DNA of 64,000 bases. It comes from [Scytonema hofmanni] UTEX 2349. Its GTDB lineage: Bacteria; Cyanobacteriota; Cyanobacteriia; Cyanobacteriales; Nostocaceae. Below the pieces are notes generated by a model, which ran no database searches, was not told the origin of the DNA, and worked only from the letters and a program-made list of their open reading frames with translations. The position numbers and the translations under genes were made by a program. Shown here one piece after another: positions 42,166 to 50,210 of the stretch; position 1 is the stretch's first letter; the number at the start of each line of letters is the position of its first letter. The DNA lies in NCBI RefSeq assembly GCF_000582685.1, contig NZ_KK073769.1, positions 1,015,758 to 1,079,757 on the forward strand. Reading direction: 5' to 3'.

Positions 42166-42645
42166 TTATGTCAGTGTCTCGAAGTAGCTGTAATTCAACT
42201 CCAGCGATTCGATCGCAATAGAGTTTTGTTCGGCATTAAATTCCGAGACCGACCACTTCTTGGGCCACGCATTAATCACCTTCCAAGTAATTAACGGTGC
42301 AGGATTTTGAGGTGGCTTGTTCCCCCCGCTAGGCGGGATGTGCAGCAAGTTGACCAGCAGATTCATCGGGCGGATGTCAAAATTGAGCATCGCATCCATG
42401 CACCACTTCACCATCTGGGAATTTTTCACTACACCGCGCTTCAGCATCAGCGGACTGTACTTTGTACGCACTGGCAGGATATGCTCAAAACGGTTTTCGC
42501 CCCCCTCCTTCAGGGTTTCGGTCTGCATGTCTACACTCAGACCGGTAACGCTTTGAAAGCGAGTTTCTACCACATTTTGGATCAGGTTTTCGCCCTGAAA
42601 ACTGACATCAAAAAAGAAACCGACCGGGGGATAAGTGTATACCAT
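42166..42645 (-). CDS. cis5: CIS tube-like protein (Cis5/Afp5)
   Basis: About 159 aa from ATG 42645 (MVYTYPPVGFFFDVSFQGE). A gp19-type tail tube protein, with SVTGLSVDMQTETLKEGGEN, LPVRTKYSPLMLKRGVVKNS and W.VINAWPKKWSVSEFNAEQ. It is a diverged paralogue of the main tube protein and occupies the position of the tube-initiator/adaptor between the tube and the baseplate hub. A longer frame starting at 42672 adds nine poorly conserved residues. It is separated from the main tube gene by 234 non-coding bases. Confidence 0.9.
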   Translation of the reverse strand: MVYTYPPVGFFFDVSFQGENLIQNVVETRFQSVTGLSVDMQTETLKEGGENRFEHILPVRTKYSPLMLKRGVVKNSQMVKWCMDAMLNFDIRPMNLLVNLLHIPPSGGNKPPQNPAPLITWKVINAWPKKWSVSEFNAEQNSIAIESLELNYSYFETLT

Positions 42646-42879
42646 CGCTAACGTTATTTCATAAATGAGCAATCAAAAGTTACAGTTTCTGACCCTGAGA
42701 GGAATGAGCGCAAAAACCGAGATCGCTCCTCTTATTTCTCTGTGTTCTCTGTGCCTCTGCGGTTCGTTTTTCTATAATAGGACTTACGCACTCAGCCTTT
42801 GAGAAAACAAGACTTTGAGATTGCTTCCTTACGTCGCAATGACGGAAATACGTAGTCCGTGCGTAAGTCCTGTGAAAAA

Positions 42880-43314
42880 CTAACCGTTCTGAATAGTCAA
42901 TCCTTCGTGGACAATCTCAATAGTTTCGATCGCAACCTCATTGCCATCACTTTTGAGATCGGTAGAATTTGCCTTCGTGGGCCAAGCCCGATTCACCTTC
43001 CAAACCACGACTGGCTCATGCTTCTCATTCAAGAGACTAATCGTCAGATCGCGACGCTCAATTGTGTTCAGAGCTACGGTATTCCACCACTTGAAGAAAT
43101 CGTTGTCCCCCTTGACAGTCCCCCGTTTCATCGTGATCGGTCCAAATTTCTGCATCCCCGGCATCTGTAACTTGTTATATTGGGGCATATTTCCTTCACG
43201 GTATTCAATTGGCTGGGTTTCCACATTCAGCCCGGAAACTTCGGTGAATCCGAGACGTTTGCCGCCCCACTCTACCTGAAAATGAAACTTGGGTAATGGA
43301 TAGTTGTCAGCCAT
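42880..43314 (-). CDS. cis1: CIS inner tube protein (Cis1)
   Basis: A 144-aa protein, MADNYPLPKFHFQVEWGGKR, with FTEVSGLNVETQPIEYREGN, GPITMKRGTVKGDNDFFKWW and VWKVNRAWPTKANSTDLKSD, the standard T4 gp19/Hcp-like tube fold of eCIS. Hexamers stack to form the rigid needle that is propelled on sheath contraction. It lies 66 bases downstream of the sheath gene, and is likely one of the most highly expressed genes in the cluster. Confidence 0.95.
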   Translation of the reverse strand: MADNYPLPKFHFQVEWGGKRLGFTEVSGLNVETQPIEYREGNMPQYNKLQMPGMQKFGPITMKRGTVKGDNDFFKWWNTVALNTIERRDLTISLLNEKHEPVVVWKVNRAWPTKANSTDLKSDGNEVAIETIEIVHEGLTIQNG

Positions 43315-43380
43315 GATTAGTTAATAAGTAAAAGAGTAATTTCGATCATTGGTCTTTGTGATTATGGGCTAATTCGCCCA

Positions 43381-44958
43381 TCAGCTTTCCTGCATCTTGT
43401 GGGAGAACTTGAGGATGATGAATTCAGCCGGACGCACCACAGCCATGCCAATCTCAATAATCATGCGACCTTCGAGAATGTCTAGGGCAGTCATGGTTTC
43501 ATTCAGCCCCACTTTGACATAGAAAGCTTGCTCCGGCTTGGCTCCGGCTAATGCACCAGCTCGCCATTGTAGAATGAGGAAGTTTTCGATCATCGCCCGT
43601 ACTTTCACCCAGGTGTTGGCATCGTTAGGCTCGAAGACAAAGCCCTCGGTGGCTTTCTTGATCGATTCTTCTGCCATGTTGAAGAAGCGACGTACTGGTA
43701 TATACCGCCATTCATTGGAATTACCGTCTAGGGTACGGGAACCCCAAATCAAGGTACCTTTGCCAGTAAAAGCGCGGATGGCGTTGATCGACTTACCAGA
43801 GGTATCGACATTTAGGTTTTCCTGATCGGCACTCGTGATTTTAATCGTCGGCTTGATCGCCGAACTCAATGCCACATTTGCAGGAGCTTTAAACACTCCT
43901 CTGGTACTATCAACAAAGGCATACTGACCGGCTACTAATGGACTAGGTGGCAGAATCAGGGGAATCGCATCGATCGCTGCTTTCGCTAAGTTCAATAAAA
44001 CGGCATCTCCTGCCATCTTGTCGTCCTGTTTCGGAGCCAAGTCGGACATGGGTTTATTATTAAAATCACCAACTTTGGTAGTTCCATTAGAGAGAGCTTG
44101 GGAATAAACCAGTGTTACGGTAGCTTGGTCATATTCATAATTGAAAATAGTCTCAATATTAGGCGTATAAACGGCGGAGTACTTTAGAGCATCCAGATTC
44201 AAGCTGAGATTCCGAAATTCCCCTGCGGCATCAAAGATACTTTGCCCTTCTGTGGGCATCTGCATATCCAAAATCGCAAAGCGGTCTTGCAAATTAAAAC
44301 ATTGTTTGATTGCGTCATCGAAAACCCCCGCTCTATCATCAGAACTTAGGGCTTGGGATTCAGGTAAGACAAATAGCGTCACCTCATCTTCTTTGGCAAC
44401 CTGTGCAATCCCAGCCTGGAGATCTGAAGCCGTAATTATTTCCGCAGCAGTCTTTATCTTGCCAACGGACACGATATAGCAAGGTCCTCCCCCATTGGCA
44501 AAATATGCTTGTAGGGCATAGTACATATTGTGTTTGGAGGGGTTATCGTTCTTCGCTGACACCTTGCGATCTGTAACTATGTTTTTCTCGTTAAGAGTTT
44601 CTTCAATCGTGACAACAATTCCAGTCTCAGGTTCGGTTTTTCCAAAGTACAGTTCGTACTCTAATAACGAAGTAATCCTGACTGTTACAGGCAATTTTGC
44701 GGCATCTGCTTTTGCCAAAGCTGTTTTTGCGGCATCTGCTTTTGTTTTATCGTCTGGTGCTTCATTGGCTGCTTTTTGTGCTGCCTCTGCTGCTGCTGTT
44801 GCATCTGCCGCGACTTTATGGTAATCAACCCCTCTGACTACAGCCATTTGTGTATAGCCAATAAAGGCAGGAATGGCGGTTTCAACTTCAGCTACAGAAG
44901 GGGGAAACTTGGAAATTTCCTCGATATAAACCCCTGGAGTTTTGTAGGTACTTGCCAT
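43381..44958 (-). CDS. cis2: CIS contractile sheath protein (Cis2)
   Basis: A 525-aa protein starting MASTYKTPGVYIEEISKFPP, the canonical phage/CIS tail-sheath opening, with PAFIGYTQ near residue 30. The C-terminal sheath domain has NAIRAFTGKGTLIWGSRTLD, EWRYIPVRRFFNMAEESIKKAT and a terminal AEFIILKFSHKMQES. Unusually, residues about 47-90 are an alanine/lysine-rich helical insert (KVAADATAAAEAAQKAANEA...) before the usual RITSLLEYELYFG. Only one sheath gene is present, whereas Afp/PVC loci have three paralogues (positions 2, 3 and 4). Confidence 0.96.
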   Translation of the reverse strand: MASTYKTPGVYIEEISKFPPSVAEVETAIPAFIGYTQMAVVRGVDYHKVAADATAAAEAAQKAANEAPDDKTKADAAKTALAKADAAKLPVTVRITSLLEYELYFGKTEPETGIVVTIEETLNEKNIVTDRKVSAKNDNPSKHNMYYALQAYFANGGGPCYIVSVGKIKTAAEIITASDLQAGIAQVAKEDEVTLFVLPESQALSSDDRAGVFDDAIKQCFNLQDRFAILDMQMPTEGQSIFDAAGEFRNLSLNLDALKYSAVYTPNIETIFNYEYDQATVTLVYSQALSNGTTKVGDFNNKPMSDLAPKQDDKMAGDAVLLNLAKAAIDAIPLILPPSPLVAGQYAFVDSTRGVFKAPANVALSSAIKPTIKITSADQENLNVDTSGKSINAIRAFTGKGTLIWGSRTLDGNSNEWRYIPVRRFFNMAEESIKKATEGFVFEPNDANTWVKVRAMIENFLILQWRAGALAGAKPEQAFYVKVGLNETMTALDILEGRMIIEIGMAVVRPAEFIILKFSHKMQES

Positions 44959-44986
44959 AGTTGTGTGATTGGTAATGGGTTATTTT

Positions 44987-46174
44987 TTACAGATGGATAT
45001 CAGAAAAGATGGTGGTGATGCGTTCCTTGGCATCGGTTACGGGCTTGATTAACGCGATCGCAGGAGCTGGTAGCATCTGGTCTTTGCCATCAGTGAGCAA
45101 ACTGTCTGGTTGCAAGCGCAGACCCAGTAACCCTTTGGTAGCATAAGTTTTGGCATCTATTAATTCAAAGTTAGGTAAATCGTCTTTGGTGAAGCCATGA
45201 GGCTTATCGTAGCGATAACGCCAGCGGGTTGCCCGATTTTTCCAGCGAATAACGTAGGTTTTCGGTTTTATCAGGGTATTTTGCAAGAAGGAGAAAGCTG
45301 GTGGTACGAGGCTTTGATTCAGAACAATTTCGACCAGAGCAAATGCATCGCGAGCGATCATCGGGTCACACAGCACAAACTCGTCTACTTGGGTATTATT
45401 TAGGCATAGCTTGTAGCGTCCGGGGATAAGTCCTGAAAAATTCAGACTACAGGCGATCGCATCACCCGCAGTATGAGTCTTTGAGGCTGTAACCTCCAAC
45501 GCAAAGGTTTTTTGCTCATTTGCATCTACCAAGATAAAGCGAAAGGTATCGCCAGGATTAGCTTTAGGGATAGTATATATTCGAGAAAGTCCCTGTTGGG
45601 GGAACCTATCTAATTCTGAGACATATTGGCTACTAGGCAAGATACCCCAATTATCAGCGTTAGGGTTCGCGCTGGCAGAAGACTGGTAAAGCAACGCTTC
45701 TAAAGTCTTGCCATCGTGATTTACTAATTGCCCTAGATGATATTCGCTCTTACCAGTGTAAAGCGACAGGGGTTGAGTCAGGAATAAGGCATGACCCTGA
45801 TTACCCGATAAGTTTGAGAAATAATAAATTTGATGGCGAGGTGCGTTTAGGGGAAGATTTGTAAAATTGGCAAAATAGCGATCGCGCACTATTAACCAGA
45901 ATGTCAGCCGTTCAGGACGATTAACTGGTAGCACAGTGGCAAAATCACCGTCCGATGCAGGCTCGACATGAGCAAAAATACTTGCTCCCCGTGGCTGTGG
46001 ACGGAACAGCCAACGTAGATTTCGCAGTATCCGCATACATTCTGGGGTCGGCACTAAAGTCAAAATGTCAGAGATATCATAACCAATCGGTGGTGACTTA
46101 GGAGGATCGGGCTGTCCCAAGTAATAGTCGTGCCATATCTCCAGATCGAGGATTTTTTTATATAAAACCTTCAT
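44987..46174 (-). CDS. Conserved CIS-locus protein of unknown function between cap and sheath genes
   Basis: A 395-aa soluble protein. It has no signal or membrane segment, and contains beta-rich stretches such as RLTFWLIVRDRYFANFTNLP, HQIYYFSNLSGNQ and PGRYKLCLNNTQVDEFVLCD. I do not recognise the family. It begins six bases after the stop of the Pvc16-type cap gene and ends 28 bases before the sheath start, so it is clearly co-transcribed with the tail genes. A role as a cap adaptor or tube/sheath terminator partner is possible, since cap-adaptor proteins exist in some eCIS (for example AlgoCIS), but this is inferred from position alone. Confidence 0.6.
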   Translation of the reverse strand: MKVLYKKILDLEIWHDYYLGQPDPPKSPPIGYDISDILTLVPTPECMRILRNLRWLFRPQPRGASIFAHVEPASDGDFATVLPVNRPERLTFWLIVRDRYFANFTNLPLNAPRHQIYYFSNLSGNQGHALFLTQPLSLYTGKSEYHLGQLVNHDGKTLEALLYQSSASANPNADNWGILPSSQYVSELDRFPQQGLSRIYTIPKANPGDTFRFILVDANEQKTFALEVTASKTHTAGDAIACSLNFSGLIPGRYKLCLNNTQVDEFVLCDPMIARDAFALVEIVLNQSLVPPAFSFLQNTLIKPKTYVIRWKNRATRWRYRYDKPHGFTKDDLPNFELIDAKTYATKGLLGLRLQPDSLLTDGKDQMLPAPAIALIKPVTDAKERITTIFSDIHL

Positions 46175-46180
46175 AGCTGG

Positions 46181-46762
46181 TTATTCCTCATTCATAGAAA
46201 TTCCGGAGATAACTTCGCTTTCAGCCTGCCGTTTTTGTGCCTCTATGGCTACAAGACGGGCACGATAAAGTACAAAAGGTACTTGTTTGCCACCTAGAGA
46301 TCCCCAGAGGTGATTAACTTGCTCGAAGGTGAGAGAATATAGGTCTGGTATCACCCGCACATTATGCGATATGCTGCCATTTACAGGCGTAGAAGTAAAT
46401 GAGATTTCCTGTTGCGACTGAAAAAACTCTACTACCCGCGAAAGCAGTCTGAGGGCTGTTTCGTACTGATTGTGTAATGAGGAAAAAAGAATAAATAGGT
46501 TGAGGTTTACGGGAGGGTTTTGGTAAATAGTACGCCCGTTCTCCAAGCGATAGTGACTAACATTTTTGAGGGTAGTTTCTTCTTGGAGATTGACCAAGCT
46601 CATCACCACATGCCCATTGAGCTGATTGTTTGACCCACCGAGTTCTTCAGCCATACCAATATTATCTATCAGCACAATCTGTCCCAGACTAAGTTCTGGC
46701 TCAAGTTCCAAGATGTAACGCTGCAAACCAACCTGTATCAACCTCATTGCATCAAATATCAT
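46181..46762 (-). CDS. cis16: CIS cap protein, Pvc16 N-terminal domain (DUF4255)
   Basis: A 193-aa protein starting MIFDAMRLIQVGLQRYILEL, with IGMAEELGGSNNQLNGHVVMSLVNLQEE, NLNLFILFSSLHNQYETALRLLSRVVEFFQ and TFEQVNHLWGSLGGKQVPFVLYRARLV. This is the DUF4255/Pvc16 N-terminal domain, which caps the distal end of tube and sheath. It is the first gene of the main structural gene run. Upstream is a 575-base AT-rich gap that probably contains the promoter. Confidence 0.9.
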   Translation of the reverse strand: MIFDAMRLIQVGLQRYILELEPELSLGQIVLIDNIGMAEELGGSNNQLNGHVVMSLVNLQEETTLKNVSHYRLENGRTIYQNPPVNLNLFILFSSLHNQYETALRLLSRVVEFFQSQQEISFTSTPVNGSISHNVRVIPDLYSLTFEQVNHLWGSLGGKQVPFVLYRARLVAIEAQKRQAESEVISGISMNEE

Positions 46763-47337
46763 AAATTTGTCGGCGAATCAATCAACCGGATCTGAGTTTG
46801 ATCTATTGGAGTAGTAGTCCCAAGGGAAACATGAAGCAATTGACGAGTAGATCCATCTGTTGCTCAAGTTTTACCAATTACAAAAGTATTTTTTTGTCTG
46901 AAACTATTAAACTTTTTGCAAAAGTCCCATATTAATGAATAACTAATAGATGCAGTTGAGACGGCTTCCCGCAGAGTAAGCCGACGAAATCCACTTATGC
47001 AAAAAGTATATTGATATATTGTTGCAACACTAATATTTTTGAATTTCTGCAAAGCCCTGAGGGGACTTGGCGACGGTTGGGCATTTTATCTGAACTGTAT
47101 AGGACTGTGTTCTAATTTTTAACTTTATTGGTTAAAAATTAGGAAATTGTGTTATTTTTAGCTATTTTTTCTGAACCCTGCTGCCCAATAAAAACAATAA
47201 ACTTTTTTTGTCTTTGTTTTGTTGAATGTAATAAATATTTTTATTTTATGTATTTTGACTCCATAGGTTCTGTTGCCAAAACTCACTATGGATGAGCCTT
47301 CTTTTGGGCGATCGCTCTTTAACTTTAACTTTGCCCG
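46763..47337. promoter_or_regulatory. 575-base AT-rich gap between the CIS ATPase and cap genes
   Basis: No protein gene is evident. A perfect 12-bp hairpin, CTAATTTTTAAC-TTTATTG-GTTAAAAATTAG, lies at 47112-47142. It could end the ATPase transcript coming from the right or be a regulator-binding palindrome. The promoter for the cap-to-wedge run must be in this gap or further upstream. Confidence 0.5.
47112..47142. terminator. Perfect AT-rich palindromic hairpin
   Basis: CTAATTTTTAAC (47112-47123) pairs with GTTAAAAATTAG (47131-47142) around TTTATTG. It is 195 bases beyond the ATPase stop. It has low GC, so it may be an operator-like palindrome rather than a terminator. Confidence 0.45.
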
Positions 47338-48711
47338 CTACATCATCTTTCCGGCTTTGCTAAATTCCCGCTTGATCGCGTTGAGTATATTCTGTTGATG
47401 AATAACTGCATCACCATACTGTAATGCTTGCAAGCAGCAGTGTTGCACCACATTCATAATGTCGGAACCAGTCAGATCGTAGGTAGTCGAAAGCTGAGTT
47501 AAGTCTACATCCTCAGCCAGCCTCAACTGGGATGGGAAAGCCATTTGCCACAGTTGCAGCCGCTCTTTGGAGTTGGGCATAGGAAATTGGATGAGGGATT
47601 GAAATCTGCGGAGGAAAGCCTCATCGATGTTGCTCTTGAAATTGGAGGAGAGAATCACCAGCCCGTCGTAGTTTTCTACCCGCTGCAATAAATAGCTTAC
47701 CTCTTGATTGGCGTACTTATCATGGGCATCACGTACATTGGTGCGCTTGCCAAATAGAGCATCAGCCTCATCAAAAAACAGAATCCAATCCTTACTTTCG
47801 GCTCGTGCGAAAAGATTGGCTAGGTTTTTTTCCGTCTCACCGATAAATTTTGACACCATCATTGAGAGGTCTATTTTGTAAACATCTTTACCAGTATATT
47901 TACCCAAGAGGGTGGCTGTGAGGGTCTTACCAGTACCAGGGGGACCATGAAAGAGAACCCGATAGCCCAGCTTGAGCTTCTTTTTCATGCCCCATTCATA
48001 GAGAATGGTTGAACCATGAGTAATCCAGCCTTCCAAGTCGCGAATCTGTTGTAAAGTCTGGGCATTGAGAACTAGATCCTCCCACTCCATCTCGGTGGTG
48101 ATGCGCTGTGCGGGAAAACCCATGCTGAAATGGGGACGGGAAAAGTGTCCTTGGGTAAAGAGGTCGATGTAATCCTGAGTCATCACTAGTTTACCACTCA
48201 TCAGGGGTTCACCCTCTGCTGGTGGATCGAGGTAAAGTACGCGATCGCGTGCAAAGGGGTGTTCCTCACTGAAAACTTCCTGGAAACGCAGGCGATCGCG
48301 AAGCAGCTCAGAAGGAGTATCGGCAAACTGGCTATTTCCCAAAATGAACAGCACCGTCTCACCGGTCGGCAGAAAGCCGCGATGGGATTTGCCGCGCCAA
48401 CCGCCAATTTGGGGATAGTCACCTGCCTGGGGCAACTGAGCCACGATCAGCCGATCAAAAAAATCAGGTTGTAGATGCGGGACTAGGGCAATCAATAGGG
48501 TCAGCTGTGCGGCAGTATCTAATTGATACCTACGAATAAACCAGGGCAGGGGAGTTTCTGCAGTCAACCATTCATCCGGTGGACTGGGCATTGCAACCCT
48601 TGCCTGTCCGTTATCGCTGAAGTAAGAGTCCATGCGCCACTGGATCACCTGTGTCAGGTAGTTGAGCGCTGTTTGTAGGGTTAAAAACTGTAAGTTAATT
48701 TCTGTACACAT
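47338..48711 (-). CDS. cis15: CIS AAA+ ATPase (Cis15/Afp15-like)
   Basis: A 457-aa protein. The AAA+ core has Walker A FHGPPGTGKTLTA (about residues 252-264), Walker B WILFFDEADALFG (about 308-320), and an arginine-finger region EAFLRRFQSLIQFP. The N-terminal 200 residues are the family-specific domain with WFIRRYQLDTAAQLTLLIAL. ATPases of this type accompany almost all eCIS loci and are thought to help assembly or cargo loading. It is the most upstream CIS gene on this strand, 575 bases before the cap gene, and is divergent from a small membrane protein gene. Confidence 0.93.
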   Translation of the reverse strand: MCTEINLQFLTLQTALNYLTQVIQWRMDSYFSDNGQARVAMPSPPDEWLTAETPLPWFIRRYQLDTAAQLTLLIALVPHLQPDFFDRLIVAQLPQAGDYPQIGGWRGKSHRGFLPTGETVLFILGNSQFADTPSELLRDRLRFQEVFSEEHPFARDRVLYLDPPAEGEPLMSGKLVMTQDYIDLFTQGHFSRPHFSMGFPAQRITTEMEWEDLVLNAQTLQQIRDLEGWITHGSTILYEWGMKKKLKLGYRVLFHGPPGTGKTLTATLLGKYTGKDVYKIDLSMMVSKFIGETEKNLANLFARAESKDWILFFDEADALFGKRTNVRDAHDKYANQEVSYLLQRVENYDGLVILSSNFKSNIDEAFLRRFQSLIQFPMPNSKERLQLWQMAFPSQLRLAEDVDLTQLSTTYDLTGSDIMNVVQHCCLQALQYGDAVIHQQNILNAIKREFSKAGKMM

Positions 48712-48921
48712 TAGTGCCGATTATGTCATTTCATAATAAATTAGATTTGTGATGTAAGAAGAGAGCATATTTTAGCCACGTAGTACAGATTAATCTTAAG
48801 CGGTTCCAAAACTAGACATAATTAGTTTTTCTGACTCAGATTATTTCGTATAAAATATCACTAATAAATCAAAATATGAATTGAGTGTAGCGGTATCAAA
48901 CGAAAAGATTGACTAAAATTT

Positions 48922-49428
48922 ATGCAAGAAACTGTGGTTAAGCAAAGTCAGGAAGGGAGTAGTAGCCTTCCAGTCCTCTACAAAAGGGATGATTTTCAGT
49001 CTATACAGTGCAATCCCATTGAAGGAGCTATACAACTATGGGCTACTCTTAATGAAAAGGATACTGTAGTTATCTACCAACAAGCTTTTGGTAAAACTTG
49101 GGAAATTTTCAAGCAAGCGATCGCCGTCCTGTTCTTTTTATTTCGTTTACTAATTGCCTTGATAATCTGGGTGTGCGGCATCGCTTTTCAAAGTGGACTG
49201 AATTTTCGGAATTGGCTTGAGGTTAAACAACCCACTCTCGATGAAATTGTGTCTGCGTTATTCCAAGTCGTCACGTGGTCTCTAAATCATGCATACGAAT
49301 GGGCTGCCTCGTTCATTAAAAAATATTTAGGATGGGAAATCAAATTTGACCCTCTCACGCCGAAATCGCCTGCAACGAACCCCGAAGAGACTACTGCTTC
49401 TGTTGCACCATCATCAGAAAGTTTATAA
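48922..49428 (+). CDS. Hypothetical membrane protein divergent from the CIS cluster
   Basis: A 168-aa protein of unknown family. A soluble N-terminus of about 65 residues is followed by a hydrophobic helix (KQAIAVLFFLFRLLIALIIW, about 67-88), possibly a re-entrant segment, an amphipathic region (IVSALFQVVTWSLNHAYEWA) and a Pro/Thr/Ser-rich C-terminal tail. It starts 210 bases from the ATPase start in the opposite direction, so the two may share a regulatory region. A role in anchoring or regulating the injection system is possible but unsupported by domain evidence. Confidence 0.6.
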   Translation: MQETVVKQSQEGSSSLPVLYKRDDFQSIQCNPIEGAIQLWATLNEKDTVVIYQQAFGKTWEIFKQAIAVLFFLFRLLIALIIWVCGIAFQSGLNFRNWLEVKQPTLDEIVSALFQVVTWSLNHAYEWAASFIKKYLGWEIKFDPLTPKSPATNPEETTASVAPSSESL

Positions 49429-49454
49429 GAAAAATGAAAAAACCGCTGGAAACC

Positions 49455-49565
49455 ACTAGTAGTCCATGTCATAAGTTTTGATGGGTTTCAACTTACCAAA
49501 ATAATTGATTTTTAAGGCTTTGGAAATTTGATTACCCATCAAAATTAATTACATGGACTACTAGT
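49455..49565. mobile_element. MITE-like element with 32-bp inverted repeats
   Basis: Left arm ACTAGTAGTCCATGTCATAA...GATGGGT (49455-49486) and right arm ACCCATC...TTACATGGACTACTAGT (49534-49565) match over about 28 of 32 bases. The 47-base AT-rich centre encodes nothing. The size (111 bases) and terminal inverted repeats fit a miniature transposable element. Confidence 0.75.
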
Positions 49566-49671
49566 CTGTCAAGATAAAAATGATGGTTGTAGAGACGTAG
49601 CACTGCTACGTCTTTACAGGGTTTTGGATGTATACATAACACCTCAAAATATAATTGACAGGCTACTAAAG
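49562..49671. mobile_element. Second MITE-like element adjoining the first
   Basis: TAGTCTGTCAA at 49562-49572 is an imperfect inverted repeat of TTGACAGGCTACTA at 49655-49668. Inside is the GTAGAGACG palindrome (49589-49617: GTAGAGACGTAGCA and TGCTACGTCTTTAC). It overlaps the first element's edge and ends at the truncation point of the TnpB remnant. Confidence 0.5.
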
Positions 49672-49985
49672 GTTGGCGAGAGTTTAGGACCTTTTGCGAA
49701 GCTAAGTCTGATAAGTTTCGCAGAGATTTTCGGGTAATAAGCAGATGGGAGCCTAGTAGCCAAATTTGCTCAGACTGCGGTTTTAAGTGGGGTAAGCTTG
49801 ATTTAAAAATTCGGTCGGTTCAATGCTTGGGTTGTGGCACTCAACAGGACCGAGACGAGAATGCCGCTAAAAATATAGAACAAGTCGGGATGGGGAATCG
49901 CCACGACTCTAAACGGACGCCGAGGAATTGTAAGACTACTCCGGTAGCCGAATCTGTTGAAGCGTCAAGAATCACCGTCTCGTGA
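49665..49985 (+). pseudogene. C-terminal remnant of an IS605-family TnpB
   Basis: About 106 codons with no start. The frame contains GWREFRTFCEAKSDKF, FRVISRWEPSSQICSDCG and LGCGTQQDRDENAAKNI, the zinc-ribbon and RuvC-III part of TnpB (OrfB), ending at TGA 49983-49985. The RuvC-I and bridge portions are missing and the 5' end abuts the second MITE-like element, so it is a truncated relic of an RNA-guided nuclease gene. Confidence 0.9.
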
Positions 49986-50210
49986 CTAGCGGTGAGTATT
50001 TCAATAATAATTTCCCATATCTAATTCAAAATGTTATAACGTCATCAGCGCCCTCATACGGGAAAATAAATAACACGGATTGATGACAAATGACTCGTGT
50101 TTGGCAGAGGTGCACTTTTCTTCTAAAGTAAACTTGGATCAGACCGTATACATGAGTAATTATACTGTGTTAGTGCTGAACAGTTTGAAGCTGCTGGGTG
50201 GTGGAGAGTA

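Noticed and set aside
46864..47052. 62-codon open frame in the gap between CIS ATPase and cap genes
   Set aside because: Low-complexity AT-rich sequence without a plausible start context.
49665..49985. Functional TnpB
   Set aside because: Only the C-terminal third remains; RuvC-I and start are missing.
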